Made by a program: the position numbers and the translations under genes
Shown here: one piece after another, positions 23,645 to 32,947 of the stretch
Layout of the letters: each line of letters opens with the position of its first letter
Numbering within the stretch: position 1 is the first letter of the stretch
Source of the DNA: Anaerolineales bacterium HSG24
Lineage (GTDB): Bacteria; Chloroflexota; Anaerolineae; 4572-78; J111
NCBI GenBank assembly: GCA_030377895.1
Contig: JAUCGB010000004.1
Span: 1-64,000, forward strand
Length of the DNA: 64,000 bases
Direction of reading: 5' to 3'
Notes under the pieces: model-generated
Told to the model about the DNA's origin: nothing
Databases searched by the model: none
What the model saw: only the letters and a program-made list of their open reading frames with translations

Positions 23645-26107
23645 ATGTTTAGTTTGCTTGATGATATGATTTCCCAAACTGAGGCGAATGAATTTCTCCC
23701 AACCAAGATACCGATTTTACCATTACGGGGGACAGTGGCCTACCCATTTATTATTTTACCGCTGAGTATTGGCGTGCCGCGTTCGGTCAGGCTGATTAAA
23801 GCGGCATCTCAAAACGATAATATTATTGGACTAATAGTTTCAAAAGAGCCTGATGTTGACGAACCTAGTCCCGACCAACTGTACAAAGTCGGCGTTGTGG
23901 CCCGAATCCATCGGGTGTTACGAAGCGACAAAGGCTCTCTGCAAGTGATTGTGCAAGGCTTGGAGAGATTCAAAATCAGAAGGTGGATTGAGGAAGACCC
24001 CTACATTACGGCTGATATCGAGATTAGCCCCGATGCGATAGCTAATGCGTCCGAGTCGGCCTTGGAGGCACTGCGGCGGCGGATTGTGGAATTGTCGAAC
24101 GACATTGTCGAATATCTGCCCCAAATTCCCAACGAAGTCAGCCAGTTTTTAGACCAAGTCGAAGACCCCCGCATTGTCATGTACACCACCGCCTCCAATC
24201 TCCGCATGGAGTTTGAAGACCGTTTAGACCTGCTTTTTGAGGATAGTTTGCAAGGCAAAATGACCAATCTAGTGCAGATTATGTCCCGCGAGTTGGAAGT
24301 GCTGGAGATTGGTCAGCAAATTCGTTCTGAGACACAGGGCGAGTTGGATAAAACTCAGCGTGACTTTTATCTGCGCCAACAACTCAAAGCCATCCAGAAA
24401 GAGTTGGGTGAAGATGATGAACAGGCTATCAATATTGAATACCGCGAAAAGATTGAATCGAGCGGCATGCCCGAAGATCCGAAAAAAGAGGCTCTGCGCG
24501 AACTTAACCGACTCGAAAAACTCCAACCCCAGTCGGCAGAATATGGGGTGATTCAGACCTATCTCGACTGGATAGTTGAACTCCCTTGGAATGAACTGAC
24601 CGATGATAACCTGAACATCAGCAACGCCCGTGACGTACTCAACACCGACCATTACGACATGGATGATGTCAAAGAGCGTATCCTAGAATATCTGGCCGTG
24701 CGGAAACTCCGATCTGAGCGAGAATTTGACCAAGAACCGCTTGAACCGGGCCGCGAACAAGACCGAGCCGGAGGTTCGATTTTGTTGTTTGTTGGCCCGC
24801 CCGGAGTCGGTAAAACTAGCTTAGGGCGCAGTATCGCTCGTTCCCTTGGCCGAGAGTTTACCCGTATGAGTTTGGGCGGCGTGCGTGACGAGGCCGAGAT
24901 TCGAGGCCATCGGCGCACCTATATCGGAGCCTTGCCGGGCCGGATTATCCAAGCCCTGAAACGATGCGGCACGCGTAACCCCGTTTTCATGCTAGATGAG
25001 GTTGATAAAATCGGCTCCGATTGGCGGGGAGACCCCAGTAGCGCACTGTTAGAGGTGCTAGACCCGCAACAGAACTACGCCTTCCGTGACCATTATCTCG
25101 ACGTTGATTTTGACCTGAGCGAGGTCATGTTTATCGCCACCGCCAACACCCGCGACACCATCCCCGCCCCTCTGCTTGACCGCATGGAGGTGATTCAGTT
25201 GGACGGCTACACCGAATATGAGAAGGTTGCTATCGCCGAGGGATATTTGATACCACGTCAGATTAAGGCCAACGGACTGCTACCGGACGAGATTGGCTAC
25301 ACTCAAGCCGGATTGCGCCAGATTATCCGAGATTATACCCGCGAGGCCGGAGTACGGAATCTGGAACGAGAGATTGGCCGCTTTGCTCGTAAGGTGGCCA
25401 CTAAAGTGGCTCTACGGCATGACGATACGGATAGCGCATCCACCCAGAATGGGCATAACAAAAAGACCATCCTCACCGAGCAGACCTTGATTATTCCTGA
25501 CACGGTACGGGAGTTTTTGGGCAAACCGAAATTTTTCTTTGAGGCGGCCCAACGAACCGAGATTCCCGGTGTGGCTACAGGTTTGGCCGTCACGCCCGTG
25601 GGCGGGGATGTGCTGTTTATCGAAGCGGCCCGCATGGTCGGCAAAGACCGCCTAACCCTAACCGGCCAACTCGGTAACGTGATGAAAGAGAGCGCGCAGA
25701 TTGCCCTAAGTTATGTCCGGGCCCATGCCCATGAGTTAGGCATCGACATCAGCAAACTCAACGAGGCGGACATTCATCTGCATGTACCCGCCGGAGCAGT
25801 GCCCAAGGACGGCCCATCGGCTGGCGTGACCATGGTCACGGCCCTAGTTTCGTTGCTGAGTGAGCGACCCGTCCGAGCCGAGGTGGGCATGACTGGCGAG
25901 GTCAGCTTGCAAGGGCAGGTCTTGCCCATCGGCGGCCTGAAACAAAAAACTCTCGCTGCTCATCGGGCCGGACTGACCACCATCATCGCGCCTAAACGAA
26001 ACGAGCCGGATTTGGACGACCTACCAGAAGAAGTTCGCCAAGATTTAACCTTTCATTTGACCGAAAAGATTGATGAGGTATTGCACCATGCCCTGCGGAC
26101 GGTGTAA
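23645..26107 (+). CDS. lon: ATP-dependent protease Lon
   Basis: An 820-residue LonA protein preceded by AAGGAGG. The LON substrate-binding domain spans about residues 20-215 (ILPLRGTVAYPFIILPLSIG), followed by a coiled-coil part. The AAA domain carries Walker A GPPGVGKTS (near 384) and Walker B FMLDEVDKIGSDWRGDPSSA. The C-terminal protease domain has the catalytic Ser725 in KDGPSAG and Lys768 in GGLKQKTLAA. It degrades misfolded and regulatory proteins in the cytoplasm. A TATAAT box at 23609-23614 could be its -10 element. A strong terminator follows. Confidence 0.97.
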   Translation: MFSLLDDMISQTEANEFLPTKIPILPLRGTVAYPFIILPLSIGVPRSVRLIKAASQNDNIIGLIVSKEPDVDEPSPDQLYKVGVVARIHRVLRSDKGSLQVIVQGLERFKIRRWIEEDPYITADIEISPDAIANASESALEALRRRIVELSNDIVEYLPQIPNEVSQFLDQVEDPRIVMYTTASNLRMEFEDRLDLLFEDSLQGKMTNLVQIMSRELEVLEIGQQIRSETQGELDKTQRDFYLRQQLKAIQKELGEDDEQAINIEYREKIESSGMPEDPKKEALRELNRLEKLQPQSAEYGVIQTYLDWIVELPWNELTDDNLNISNARDVLNTDHYDMDDVKERILEYLAVRKLRSEREFDQEPLEPGREQDRAGGSILLFVGPPGVGKTSLGRSIARSLGREFTRMSLGGVRDEAEIRGHRRTYIGALPGRIIQALKRCGTRNPVFMLDEVDKIGSDWRGDPSSALLEVLDPQQNYAFRDHYLDVDFDLSEVMFIATANTRDTIPAPLLDRMEVIQLDGYTEYEKVAIAEGYLIPRQIKANGLLPDEIGYTQAGLRQIIRDYTREAGVRNLEREIGRFARKVATKVALRHDDTDSASTQNGHNKKTILTEQTLIIPDTVREFLGKPKFFFEAAQRTEIPGVATGLAVTPVGGDVLFIEAARMVGKDRLTLTGQLGNVMKESAQIALSYVRAHAHELGIDISKLNEADIHLHVPAGAVPKDGPSAGVTMVTALVSLLSERPVRAEVGMTGEVSLQGQVLPIGGLKQKTLAAHRAGLTTIIAPKRNEPDLDDLPEEVRQDLTFHLTEKIDEVLHHALRTV

Positions 26108-26193
26108 TTGAAAAATGAAGAACGAAGAATGAAACGGTGAACTGGTAATAATTGCCAGTCCGCCATTTTTAGATGGCGTGATACGTATTGTGG

Positions 26194-26226
26194 AAAGGCA
26201 CTCTGATGGAGTGCCTTTTTTGTTTT
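26194..26226 (+). terminator. Intrinsic terminator of lon
   Basis: AAAGGCACTC and GAGTGCCTTT pair across a five-base loop and are followed by a T-rich run. Confidence 0.85.
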
Positions 26227-26344
26227 TGTGGGAAAAATGGGCTATAAACATAAGGCGAAACAACTATCTAGAAGTTGCGCTGGATATGAAATAGTAGTAA
26301 AGTTAGATGACAGGTATCAATTTTTCAAAAAAGAGGTGAAACAG

Positions 26345-26479
26345 ATGAGTGTGACAATCCTAACTCGACTACGAGACAGCAAAGTATTTTCAAACATAAA
26401 GAAATACGGGAAACAAAGCACATTGCCTGAATCCGAAATATCGTCACTGTTTTCTGAGCAGTATCGTTTCATGGTATAA
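26345..26479 (+). CDS. Small hypothetical protein (uncertain)
   Basis: A possible 44-residue protein (MSVTILTRLRDSKVFSNIKK onward to SEQYRFMV) starts seven bases after GAGGTG, and its stop lies within the TATAAT-containing region before the sensor kinase. No domain is recognised. It could be a short leader peptide or chance. Confidence 0.3.
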   Translation: MSVTILTRLRDSKVFSNIKKYGKQSTLPESEISSLFSEQYRFMV

Positions 26480-26509
26480 TCAATTAATCTTTGCTATAAG
26501 GATATAATC

Positions 26510-29332
26510 GTGTTTGAACTTGGTGGGTCAGAAATAACCTTAGCCTATTATCTATTTAAACTATTCAGTGTGATGGCCGCCTTTTTTATTGCTTGGGGGC
26601 AATGGCAACGTCACACATCTTTTCGAGCGCGCCGATTAACCGTTACCTTTGGTGGCTTAATTGTCGTACAGTTTTTGTTACTGTTTATGTCAGCAGTTAC
26701 CACACCGGAGAACCTGTTGAATGTGCCATTTGAACGAGCTTTAACAGTGGCCAGTCTGGGCTTTTTGCTGTGGGGCTTCACCCCGTTTCTCCGCGAGCGA
26801 GAATCGATGGGATTGATGTTTCTCATCGGCAATACTGTTTTGGCCTTTATTGCTTATGGCGTGGTGATGGTCGTATGGAATGGAAGCGATTTTAATCAAA
26901 CTTCGTGGGAGATATTTTTCCTTGTTTGGCAATCACTTCTCCTTTTATTGGGGATTATTGATTGTAGTAACCGCTACAATGATGAGCGTTTGTTCGTCCT
27001 CATCAGTTTCGGCATTATGTTATTGGGCTATGCTGCCCACCTCATGCTGAACACTCAGCCCCATATTCCGGTATTTGTTCGTGTTTTTGAGATGATTGCT
27101 TACCCGCTGTTGACGGTGGCAATCTATCAAGGCGCGATGCAGTCGTTAGTCGCTCGTGGGCAGGAACTCCAAGATTTGAGCGAGATTTCTTTAGACCAGA
27201 TTACGGGGTTGATTAGCCTCTCTAAAGCAACGCGACATATCACGGCCTCCCTAGAACTGTCGGAGGTGTTAGACGGTGCGACACAAAGTATTGCCACCGC
27301 CCTAAATGCTGACCAATGTGCCTTGGCGTTGCCCGACGAAGAGACCGATTTATCTCAGTTGCGTTTGGTTTCTATCTATAACCCTAGTCGTCAGGGGCGT
27401 GGCGAAGCGGTCAGTTTTCCCTTAAATGACCAGACAGCGGTTAAACATGCCGCAAAAAATAAACAGTCAATTCAGATTGATGAGTATCAAGATGATACCC
27501 CGCTTCAACTCTTGTTTACTTTGATGGGCGCGCAAGATGCCGGCCCATTATTGATTCAACCGTTATTAAAAAATGATGAGACTATTGGGGTGCTACTTCT
27601 TGGTAATTCGATTTCTAAACGAGTTTTTACCAATGCAGAGGTTGAACTGAACCATGCCTTGGCCGAACAGGTTACAACCGCCATCAGCCATGCCAAATCG
27701 TACAGCGCGGTTTCGGGTAAATCGCAACAACTCTCATGGACATTGCGTAATCAGGAACTAGAGGCTGGTAAACGACGGGCCGCGATGGAGACGGAACTGA
27801 AGAAAAGCCGAGAGGAGGTCTCCTTATTTGCCCAACGCTTGTATGATTATGAAGTGGCTCAAAAAGAAAAAGAGGATGCGTTACAGAAAAGCCAAGAGAA
27901 TGTGGCAAAATTAGAGCGCATGTTGGATCGGGCTAAAACTGAAGTCGAAAAAGTGGGTCGTAAAGGTAAACAGGTGAGCGCGTTATCTCAAAATATTGAG
28001 AATTACAAAGAACAAATTACCACTTTAGAGATGGAACAAGCAAAATTACAGACCGAAATCAAGAAATTGAAACAGGATACCTCTGAGGTTGATCGTTTGA
28101 ACGATGCCCTAGAAGCGGCGAACCAGCGAGTCCGTAAGTTGGCTAGAGCGTTGAAAAAGACCAGAACTCGAACCCCAACCGCGCCAATTCCGATTCTTTC
28201 GGAGCAAAAAAATCAGTATCACGATTTAGATAATCTCAGTTGTGGGGTGGTTATTGCTGATGCGAATCATATCATTCAACAGATTAATATAGTCGCAACA
28301 CAACTTTTTGGACAGTCGAAAGACACGCTTCGTGGTCAGAAATTGACCAAACTTGCTGATAGTGACCTGTGGCATGAAACAGTTCAGCAACTAGACGTTA
28401 ACCGCCGAAACCTGATTTCAGGTCAACTTAATATCGGCAAACATATCGTTCGTTTGACGGTTAGTCCGATTATTGCTACGGATAAAAATGAGATAGACGG
28501 TACAGTTACGATTCTATATGATTATACCGCAGAGGCTGAAACCCAACAAACTAAAGACGAATTTATAGCCTCTTTATCCCAAGATTTGCGAACTCCTATG
28601 ACTTCAATTACCGGCTACACCGATCTGTTGTTAGGCGAATCGGTTGGAGAACTGAATCGATTACAGCGCAAATTTTTACAACGTATTCGAGCAAACACCA
28701 ACCGGATGACGAATATGCTGAACGATTTAATCAGCATTACGACCATTGATGCGGGACAGCTAGAGTTACATCCAACCGCAATAGATTTGGCTGAAATCAT
28801 TGAGGATACGGTAATTGCCTTACGGACTCAAATGGAAGAAAAAAATATTAGTTTTGAACAATCTATCTCCTCCGATTTGCCAATGGCTGAGGCTGACCCG
28901 GACTCAGTGCATCAAATTGTGATCAATTTATTGGGTAATGCGATTAAAGCCACCCCGCCACATGGCATGGTTGCCATTCAGGCTGATGTTCAGAGTGATG
29001 GCAGCAATGAACATAATTCATCAGAGCCACCGTTTCTAATCATTCGGATTCAAGATACAGGTGGGGGCATCCCGAATGAAGATTTAAACAGAGTTTTTGA
29101 CCGGTTCTATCGAGCCTCGAATCCGCTCATTCAAGGGTTAGGTGAAACCGGAATCGGCCTCGCGGTCGCTAAATCGTTGATTGAAGCCAATGGGGGGCAA
29201 ATATGGCCCGAAAGTGAAATCGGCAAAGGAACAATCTTCTCCTTTATCTTGCCCATCAGCGAGCAAAGTGACGATCCTTGGAGTAGCTTTTTAGGCACAC
29301 TCCCCCCGCTAGATTTAAGTTCTGACGTATAA
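26510..29332 (+). CDS. Multi-domain sensor histidine kinase lacking the phospho-acceptor His
   Basis: A 940-residue membrane protein that starts at GTG. Residues 1-215 hold about seven hydrophobic segments (7TM-type input domain). A GAF domain follows (about 240-400), then a long coiled coil (about 410-560), a PAS-like domain (about 570-680), and HisKA and HATPase_c domains. The H-box reads SLSQDLRTPMTSITGY: Gln691 replaces the usual His. The ATPase boxes look complete (HQIVINLLGNAIKA, IQDTGGGIPNEDL, GETGIGLAVAK). It may sense signals and act as a scaffold or partner kinase and not autophosphorylate. No response regulator is adjacent. Confidence 0.88.
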   Translation: MFELGGSEITLAYYLFKLFSVMAAFFIAWGQWQRHTSFRARRLTVTFGGLIVVQFLLLFMSAVTTPENLLNVPFERALTVASLGFLLWGFTPFLRERESMGLMFLIGNTVLAFIAYGVVMVVWNGSDFNQTSWEIFFLVWQSLLLLLGIIDCSNRYNDERLFVLISFGIMLLGYAAHLMLNTQPHIPVFVRVFEMIAYPLLTVAIYQGAMQSLVARGQELQDLSEISLDQITGLISLSKATRHITASLELSEVLDGATQSIATALNADQCALALPDEETDLSQLRLVSIYNPSRQGRGEAVSFPLNDQTAVKHAAKNKQSIQIDEYQDDTPLQLLFTLMGAQDAGPLLIQPLLKNDETIGVLLLGNSISKRVFTNAEVELNHALAEQVTTAISHAKSYSAVSGKSQQLSWTLRNQELEAGKRRAAMETELKKSREEVSLFAQRLYDYEVAQKEKEDALQKSQENVAKLERMLDRAKTEVEKVGRKGKQVSALSQNIENYKEQITTLEMEQAKLQTEIKKLKQDTSEVDRLNDALEAANQRVRKLARALKKTRTRTPTAPIPILSEQKNQYHDLDNLSCGVVIADANHIIQQINIVATQLFGQSKDTLRGQKLTKLADSDLWHETVQQLDVNRRNLISGQLNIGKHIVRLTVSPIIATDKNEIDGTVTILYDYTAEAETQQTKDEFIASLSQDLRTPMTSITGYTDLLLGESVGELNRLQRKFLQRIRANTNRMTNMLNDLISITTIDAGQLELHPTAIDLAEIIEDTVIALRTQMEEKNISFEQSISSDLPMAEADPDSVHQIVINLLGNAIKATPPHGMVAIQADVQSDGSNEHNSSEPPFLIIRIQDTGGGIPNEDLNRVFDRFYRASNPLIQGLGETGIGLAVAKSLIEANGGQIWPESEIGKGTIFSFILPISEQSDDPWSSFLGTLPPLDLSSDV

Positions 29333-29333
29333 A

Positions 29334-29425
29334 ATGATTTTCTACCACCTAAAAAGATAAATTTGCGTCATAAGAATTACATGCAAAACAAAAATGGTAA
29401 ATAGCGAATGGTGAATTATAATTTC
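29334..29425 (+). promoter_or_regulatory. Conserved leader shared with the GH99-like gene
   Basis: About 90 bases are closely similar to the reverse complement of 59531-59642. This includes an identical 27-base block at 29356-29382 (it contains TTGCGTCATAAGAATTACAT). In both places the block points the same way and lies about 100-140 bases ahead of a gene for an anchored extracytoplasmic protein. It may be a shared promoter region, an RNA leader, or an unrecognised repeat element. Confidence 0.55.
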
Positions 29426-29473
29426 ATTCCACCATTCAAATGCTCCATATCAAAAAACAAGGCAGGTAATACC

Positions 29474-30757
29474 ATGTCATCCCCTTCACAACGAATTATT
29501 ATAGGCGTTGCGGCAAGTATTGTGGTGATTATAACCATCTTTGCCGCCCTTTTTTTGGCCACACAAGATCAACAACTAACCCAAACACCAACTCCATTAC
29601 CCGCGACCGCCACTGAGGTTGCCCAATCGACCGCGACCGCCACTCACACATCTGTCCCACCCACAGATACGGATACGCCTGAACCAACGGCTACCGACTC
29701 CCCCACTGCTGTTTTGGCTACTGAAACCTCAACACCGCTTCCCACACCCACAAATACGGATACGGATACACCTGAACCAACGCCGACAGAGACTCCTGTG
29801 GTTCGTCTGACCGACTGTGACCGCACTCCCCTAGAATGGCCGGCTTATCAAATTCAGCGAGGCGACGATTGGCAATCTTTGGCTTCGCGGGTTGACTCTA
29901 CCACCTATGATCTACAACAAGCCAACTGCCGCACCTCGACCTTACAACCAAATGAATATATCTATCTACCCTTTATTCCACCTACGCCCACCCCGACCGA
30001 TACACCAACAATCGTACCAACCGATAAGCCCACGCCCCGCGCCGTCACAACGCCCACCTTCACCCCGACCCCGGCTCAACCAACTATAGACAGTGTAAGC
30101 CCGCATGATGGTCAACTTGGTCAAGAGGTACGCCTGTTTATTTTTGGTCATAATTTGGGTTTGCTTGATGAGGGGGGCATCCGAACAGAGGCCGATTTTA
30201 GCGTTGAACTGATCATGGTTGAGCCAAATAGCCTCAGTTTTCCATTGGAGATTGTCCGAGCGACGAGTACCGATGTAGAAGCGGTGATTCCTGCTACAAT
30301 TCCTGAAGGGTGTTATGATTTACTAGTAGTTAATCCCGGCAACCCAAATAATCGCAGTTTCTTAACCCCAAAAGCGTACACCAACGACCCGCTTAAGTTT
30401 CCCTGTGTGACCAATGCGACCCCGACTCCAACTCTAACCCCGACTCCAACCGCAACCCCTCCAAAAGCACCAAGTATTACCGAATGTATTCCCAAACAAG
30501 GTAATGTAGGCCAAGAGGTGCTTTTAGAATGTACCGGGCAGAACTTCGATTCAAGTGATAGTGACTTCCAAGTTGATTTGAGAAAATCGGGTGACTCTGA
30601 CTTACGCTTAAGTGTTTTGTCAGGAACATATACCAACTTTAAGGCTATTATTCCCACCGATATCCCTGTTGGTCTTTATGATCTCATCGTAACCAACCCT
30701 GACGAACAAAAAGCCGTAAAAGCTAATTTATACGAAGCTTTACAGGAAACCGAGTAA
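29474..30757 (+). CDS. Membrane-anchored LysM/IPT-domain protein
   Basis: A 427-residue protein; the ATG at 29474 follows AAGGCAGG and places the membrane helix (IIIGVAASIVVIITIFAALF) at the N-terminus. A Thr/Pro-rich stalk comes next (about 40-115). A LysM-like domain (YQIQRGDDWQSLASRV to LQPNEYIYLPF, about 125-180) should bind cell-wall glycan. After a second Thr/Pro linker two IPT/TIG-like beta domains follow (TIDSVSPHDGQLGQEVRLFI and SITECIPKQGNVGQEVLLEC), separated by a Thr/Pro linker. It probably acts outside the membrane as a surface or wall-binding protein. Confidence 0.83.
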   Translation: MSSPSQRIIIGVAASIVVIITIFAALFLATQDQQLTQTPTPLPATATEVAQSTATATHTSVPPTDTDTPEPTATDSPTAVLATETSTPLPTPTNTDTDTPEPTPTETPVVRLTDCDRTPLEWPAYQIQRGDDWQSLASRVDSTTYDLQQANCRTSTLQPNEYIYLPFIPPTPTPTDTPTIVPTDKPTPRAVTTPTFTPTPAQPTIDSVSPHDGQLGQEVRLFIFGHNLGLLDEGGIRTEADFSVELIMVEPNSLSFPLEIVRATSTDVEAVIPATIPEGCYDLLVVNPGNPNNRSFLTPKAYTNDPLKFPCVTNATPTPTLTPTPTATPPKAPSITECIPKQGNVGQEVLLECTGQNFDSSDSDFQVDLRKSGDSDLRLSVLSGTYTNFKAIIPTDIPVGLYDLIVTNPDEQKAVKANLYEALQETE

Positions 30758-30775
30758 TATCTGAGGGCAACAAAA

Positions 30776-30807
30776 GACCTGACAGGTTTTAGAAACCGTC
30801 AGGTCTA
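30776..30807. repeat. Hairpin between two genes
   Basis: AGACCTGACAGGTTT and AAACCGTCAGGTCT form a stem of the same type as the core of family C elements. It may act as a terminator for the LysM/IPT gene. Confidence 0.5.
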
Positions 30808-30824
30808 ACTTGTAAAAATATTTC

Positions 30825-31283
30825 ATGATAATTCAAGCTACTTTAACCAAAGAGCCATTTATTCGCCTTGCTTTATGGCGGCATTTTAGCCGTAAACCAT
30901 TTTATTTTTACGCCGCGATTGCTACGATTTTTACTGCCTACGTCATTATTTATGGGTCTTGGACGCTGTTGTTGCTTTTGGCTTGGTTACCGCTTTTGGT
31001 TTATGTAATTATGGGCGGTATTGACGCGTGGCGCATTAGTCGAGACCCGCAAAACCCAGTTTTTCTGACAACCACTTACGAATTTAGTTCCACAGGAGTA
31101 AAGTTAAAGACTGCTCAAGGCGAAAGTAGCTTGAAGTGGCGCGAACTTAAGGGGTGGAAAATTTTCACTGATTGTTATGTATTATTACTAAATAACGGTT
31201 CCGTGTTAGCTATTCCTAAAGTGGATATTCCTATCGCAAAAATAGATAAATTTGAGCTATTGCTAAATGAACAGGTCGGTTGA
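30825..31283 (+). CDS. YcxB-like membrane protein
   Basis: A 152-residue protein with two adjacent membrane segments (FYFYAAIATIFTAYVIIYGS and TLLLLLAWLPLLVYVIMGGI) and a C-terminal beta-rich domain (TYEFSSTGVKLKTAQGESSL, KWRELKGWKIFTDCYVLLL). This matches the YcxB-like (PF14317-type) layout. The function of the family is unknown. No clear Shine-Dalgarno is seen. It converges on the hisE gene, with the two ends adjoining at 31283/31284. Confidence 0.75.
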   Translation: MIIQATLTKEPFIRLALWRHFSRKPFYFYAAIATIFTAYVIIYGSWTLLLLLAWLPLLVYVIMGGIDAWRISRDPQNPVFLTTTYEFSSTGVKLKTAQGESSLKWRELKGWKIFTDCYVLLLNNGSVLAIPKVDIPIAKIDKFELLLNEQVG

Positions 31284-31562
31284 TTAGCGATGTCGTTCTT
31301 CCAATCGGGCTACCACCTCGGTCCAATCGAGATTACGGGTGCGGAGTAGCACCAACAGATGATATATTAAATCGGCAGATTCATCAATCAATCGTTCATC
31401 CGATTGAGTCAGCGCGGCAATGACCACCTCCGTCGCCTCTTCCCCCACTTTTTGGGCCGATTTGGTTGAATCTGCTAAAAGTTGATTAGTATATGACCCC
31501 TCTTTTGGGTTTTTTTGTCGGTCAGCGATGAGTTGGGCTAGATTGGTTATAAAGTCAGGCAT
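31284..31562 (-). CDS. hisE: Phosphoribosyl-ATP pyrophosphatase
   Basis: A 92-residue all-alpha MazG-like enzyme. It hydrolyses phosphoribosyl-ATP to phosphoribosyl-AMP in the second step of histidine synthesis. The metal-binding pattern KVGEEATEVVIAA with ESADLIYHLLVLL is present. It is the last gene of the hisF-hisI-hisE block, 18 bases after hisI. The length is typical for a stand-alone HisE. Confidence 0.94.
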   Translation of the reverse strand: MPDFITNLAQLIADRQKNPKEGSYTNQLLADSTKSAQKVGEEATEVVIAALTQSDERLIDESADLIYHLLVLLRTRNLDWTEVVARLEERHR

Positions 31563-31580
31563 GGAATCTCTCTTTATGTA

Positions 31581-31910
31581 TTATTGATTGGCAAGCGGAA
31601 TATCTCGATAAAAACAGCTTTGTTCACCAGTATGACAGGCCGGCCCGGCAGGAGTGACAAGAATCAACAAGGTATCACCATCACAATCATAATATAATGT
31701 TTTCACCTTCTGAGTGTTACCACTGGTTCCGCCTTTGTGCCATAACTCTTGACGACTACGGCTCCAAAACCATGTCTCGCCCGATTGAATGGTTAACTGT
31801 AAACTTTCCTCGTTCATCCAAGCCATCATCAACACCTCTCGACTGATGGCATCTTGTACGATTGCTGGAAGCAATCCAGCCTCATTAAATTTTAACTCTT
31901 TGACAGTCAC
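31581..31910 (-). CDS. hisI: Phosphoribosyl-AMP cyclohydrolase
   Basis: A 109-residue protein. The GTG at 31908-31910 is chosen because it follows AGGTG and gives the usual HisI N-terminus ([17 protein letters not shown]). The longer open frame would run back into hisF. Motifs are [32 protein letters not shown], and the metal and Zn sites DCDGDT and CHTGEQSCF. It opens the purine ring of phosphoribosyl-AMP. It forms an operon with hisF upstream and hisE downstream. Confidence 0.93.
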   Translation of the reverse strand: MTVKELKFNEAGLLPAIVQDAISREVLMMAWMNEESLQLTIQSGETWFWSRSRQELWHKGGTSGNTQKVKTLYYDCDGDTLLILVTPAGPACHTGEQSCFYRDIPLANQ

Positions 31911-31938
31911 AATATAAGCACCTAAATAAAATTTTGCG

Positions 31939-32706
31939 TTATTTTTTATACCGGACAACAATGCCTTGCGAAGCCATGTAATCTTTGACCTCTCGCAAAG
32001 ACAACTCTCGGAAATGGAATAAACTAGCCGCCAACACGGCACTTGCATTAGCTTCTAACACTGCCTCAGCAAAGTGTTCTTTCGCTCCCGCCCCACCTGA
32101 TGCAATCACAGGAATTGTCACCACATCGGTAATCGCTTTGGTGAGTGGTATATCAAACCCTGCTTTGGTGCCATCAGCATCCATGCTGTTTAGCATAATT
32201 TCTCCAGCACCACGCTCTTGACACTCTTTCGCCCATGCAATCGCATCAATGCCGGTTCGTTGTCGCCCGCCATGCGTTGTAATCTCCCAACCGAGCGCAT
32301 CGAGCCGTTTCCGAGCATCAATCGCCACCACAACGGCTTGGCTACCAAAAGCCTTCGCGCCTTCTGTAATCACCTCTGGTCGTCGAACTGCGGCGGTGTT
32401 AAGGCTGACTTTGTCGGCCCCGGTGGAGATGATGGCATGCATATCATCCACCGTGCGAATTCCACCACCGACGGTAAAAGGAATATAGACCGTTTCCGCG
32501 ACTCGTCGAGCAATATCCAGAATCAAACCTCGTTTTTCATGGGAAGCGGTAATATCGAGAAAAATTAGCTCATCAGCCCCCTCTGCATCATAGATTTGGG
32601 CTTGCTCAACCGGATCGCCCGCGTCGCGAAGGTTGATAAAGTTAATCCCTTTAACAACCCGACCATCTTTAACATCTAAACATGGTATCACTCGTTTGGC
32701 TAACAT
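31939..32706 (-). CDS. hisF: Imidazole glycerol phosphate synthase subunit HisF
   Basis: A 255-residue TIM-barrel cyclase. Catalytic Asp11 lies in [16 protein letters not shown], and the second Asp in VVVAIDARK. The phosphate-binding loops VGGGIRT and ASGGAG are intact. With HisH (35335-35958) it makes imidazole glycerol phosphate and AICAR. hisF leads the hisFIE block, but the hisH-hisA block lies 1.9 kb away, separated by an AAA gene on the opposite strand. Confidence 0.97.
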   Translation of the reverse strand: MLAKRVIPCLDVKDGRVVKGINFINLRDAGDPVEQAQIYDAEGADELIFLDITASHEKRGLILDIARRVAETVYIPFTVGGGIRTVDDMHAIISTGADKVSLNTAAVRRPEVITEGAKAFGSQAVVVAIDARKRLDALGWEITTHGGRQRTGIDAIAWAKECQERGAGEIMLNSMDADGTKAGFDIPLTKAITDVVTIPVIASGGAGAKEHFAEAVLEANASAVLAASLFHFRELSLREVKDYMASQGIVVRYKK

Positions 32707-32947
32707 AACATCTCCTACATCTCCTTAACTTTACTGAAGACTCTCCATTGAAATGGGACTACAAACATGGATGGCTTCTCATAAAAACGTAAAACCAATC
32801 CTTGCCAAAAATCAACTTTCAGATAATACTATTATTATTCTATACCTCTTTTTTGGCAAATCCCGTTGTTTTCAATTAACCATTATGAATCTCATGCAGA
32901 GGTACAAATATGCGATTTTACAAGTGGTATTATAATAGGAGATATAA

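Noticed and set aside
26228-26344. Longer N-terminus for the small frame before the sensor kinase
   Set aside because: It begins directly after the lon terminator without a ribosome site; only the shorter form has one.
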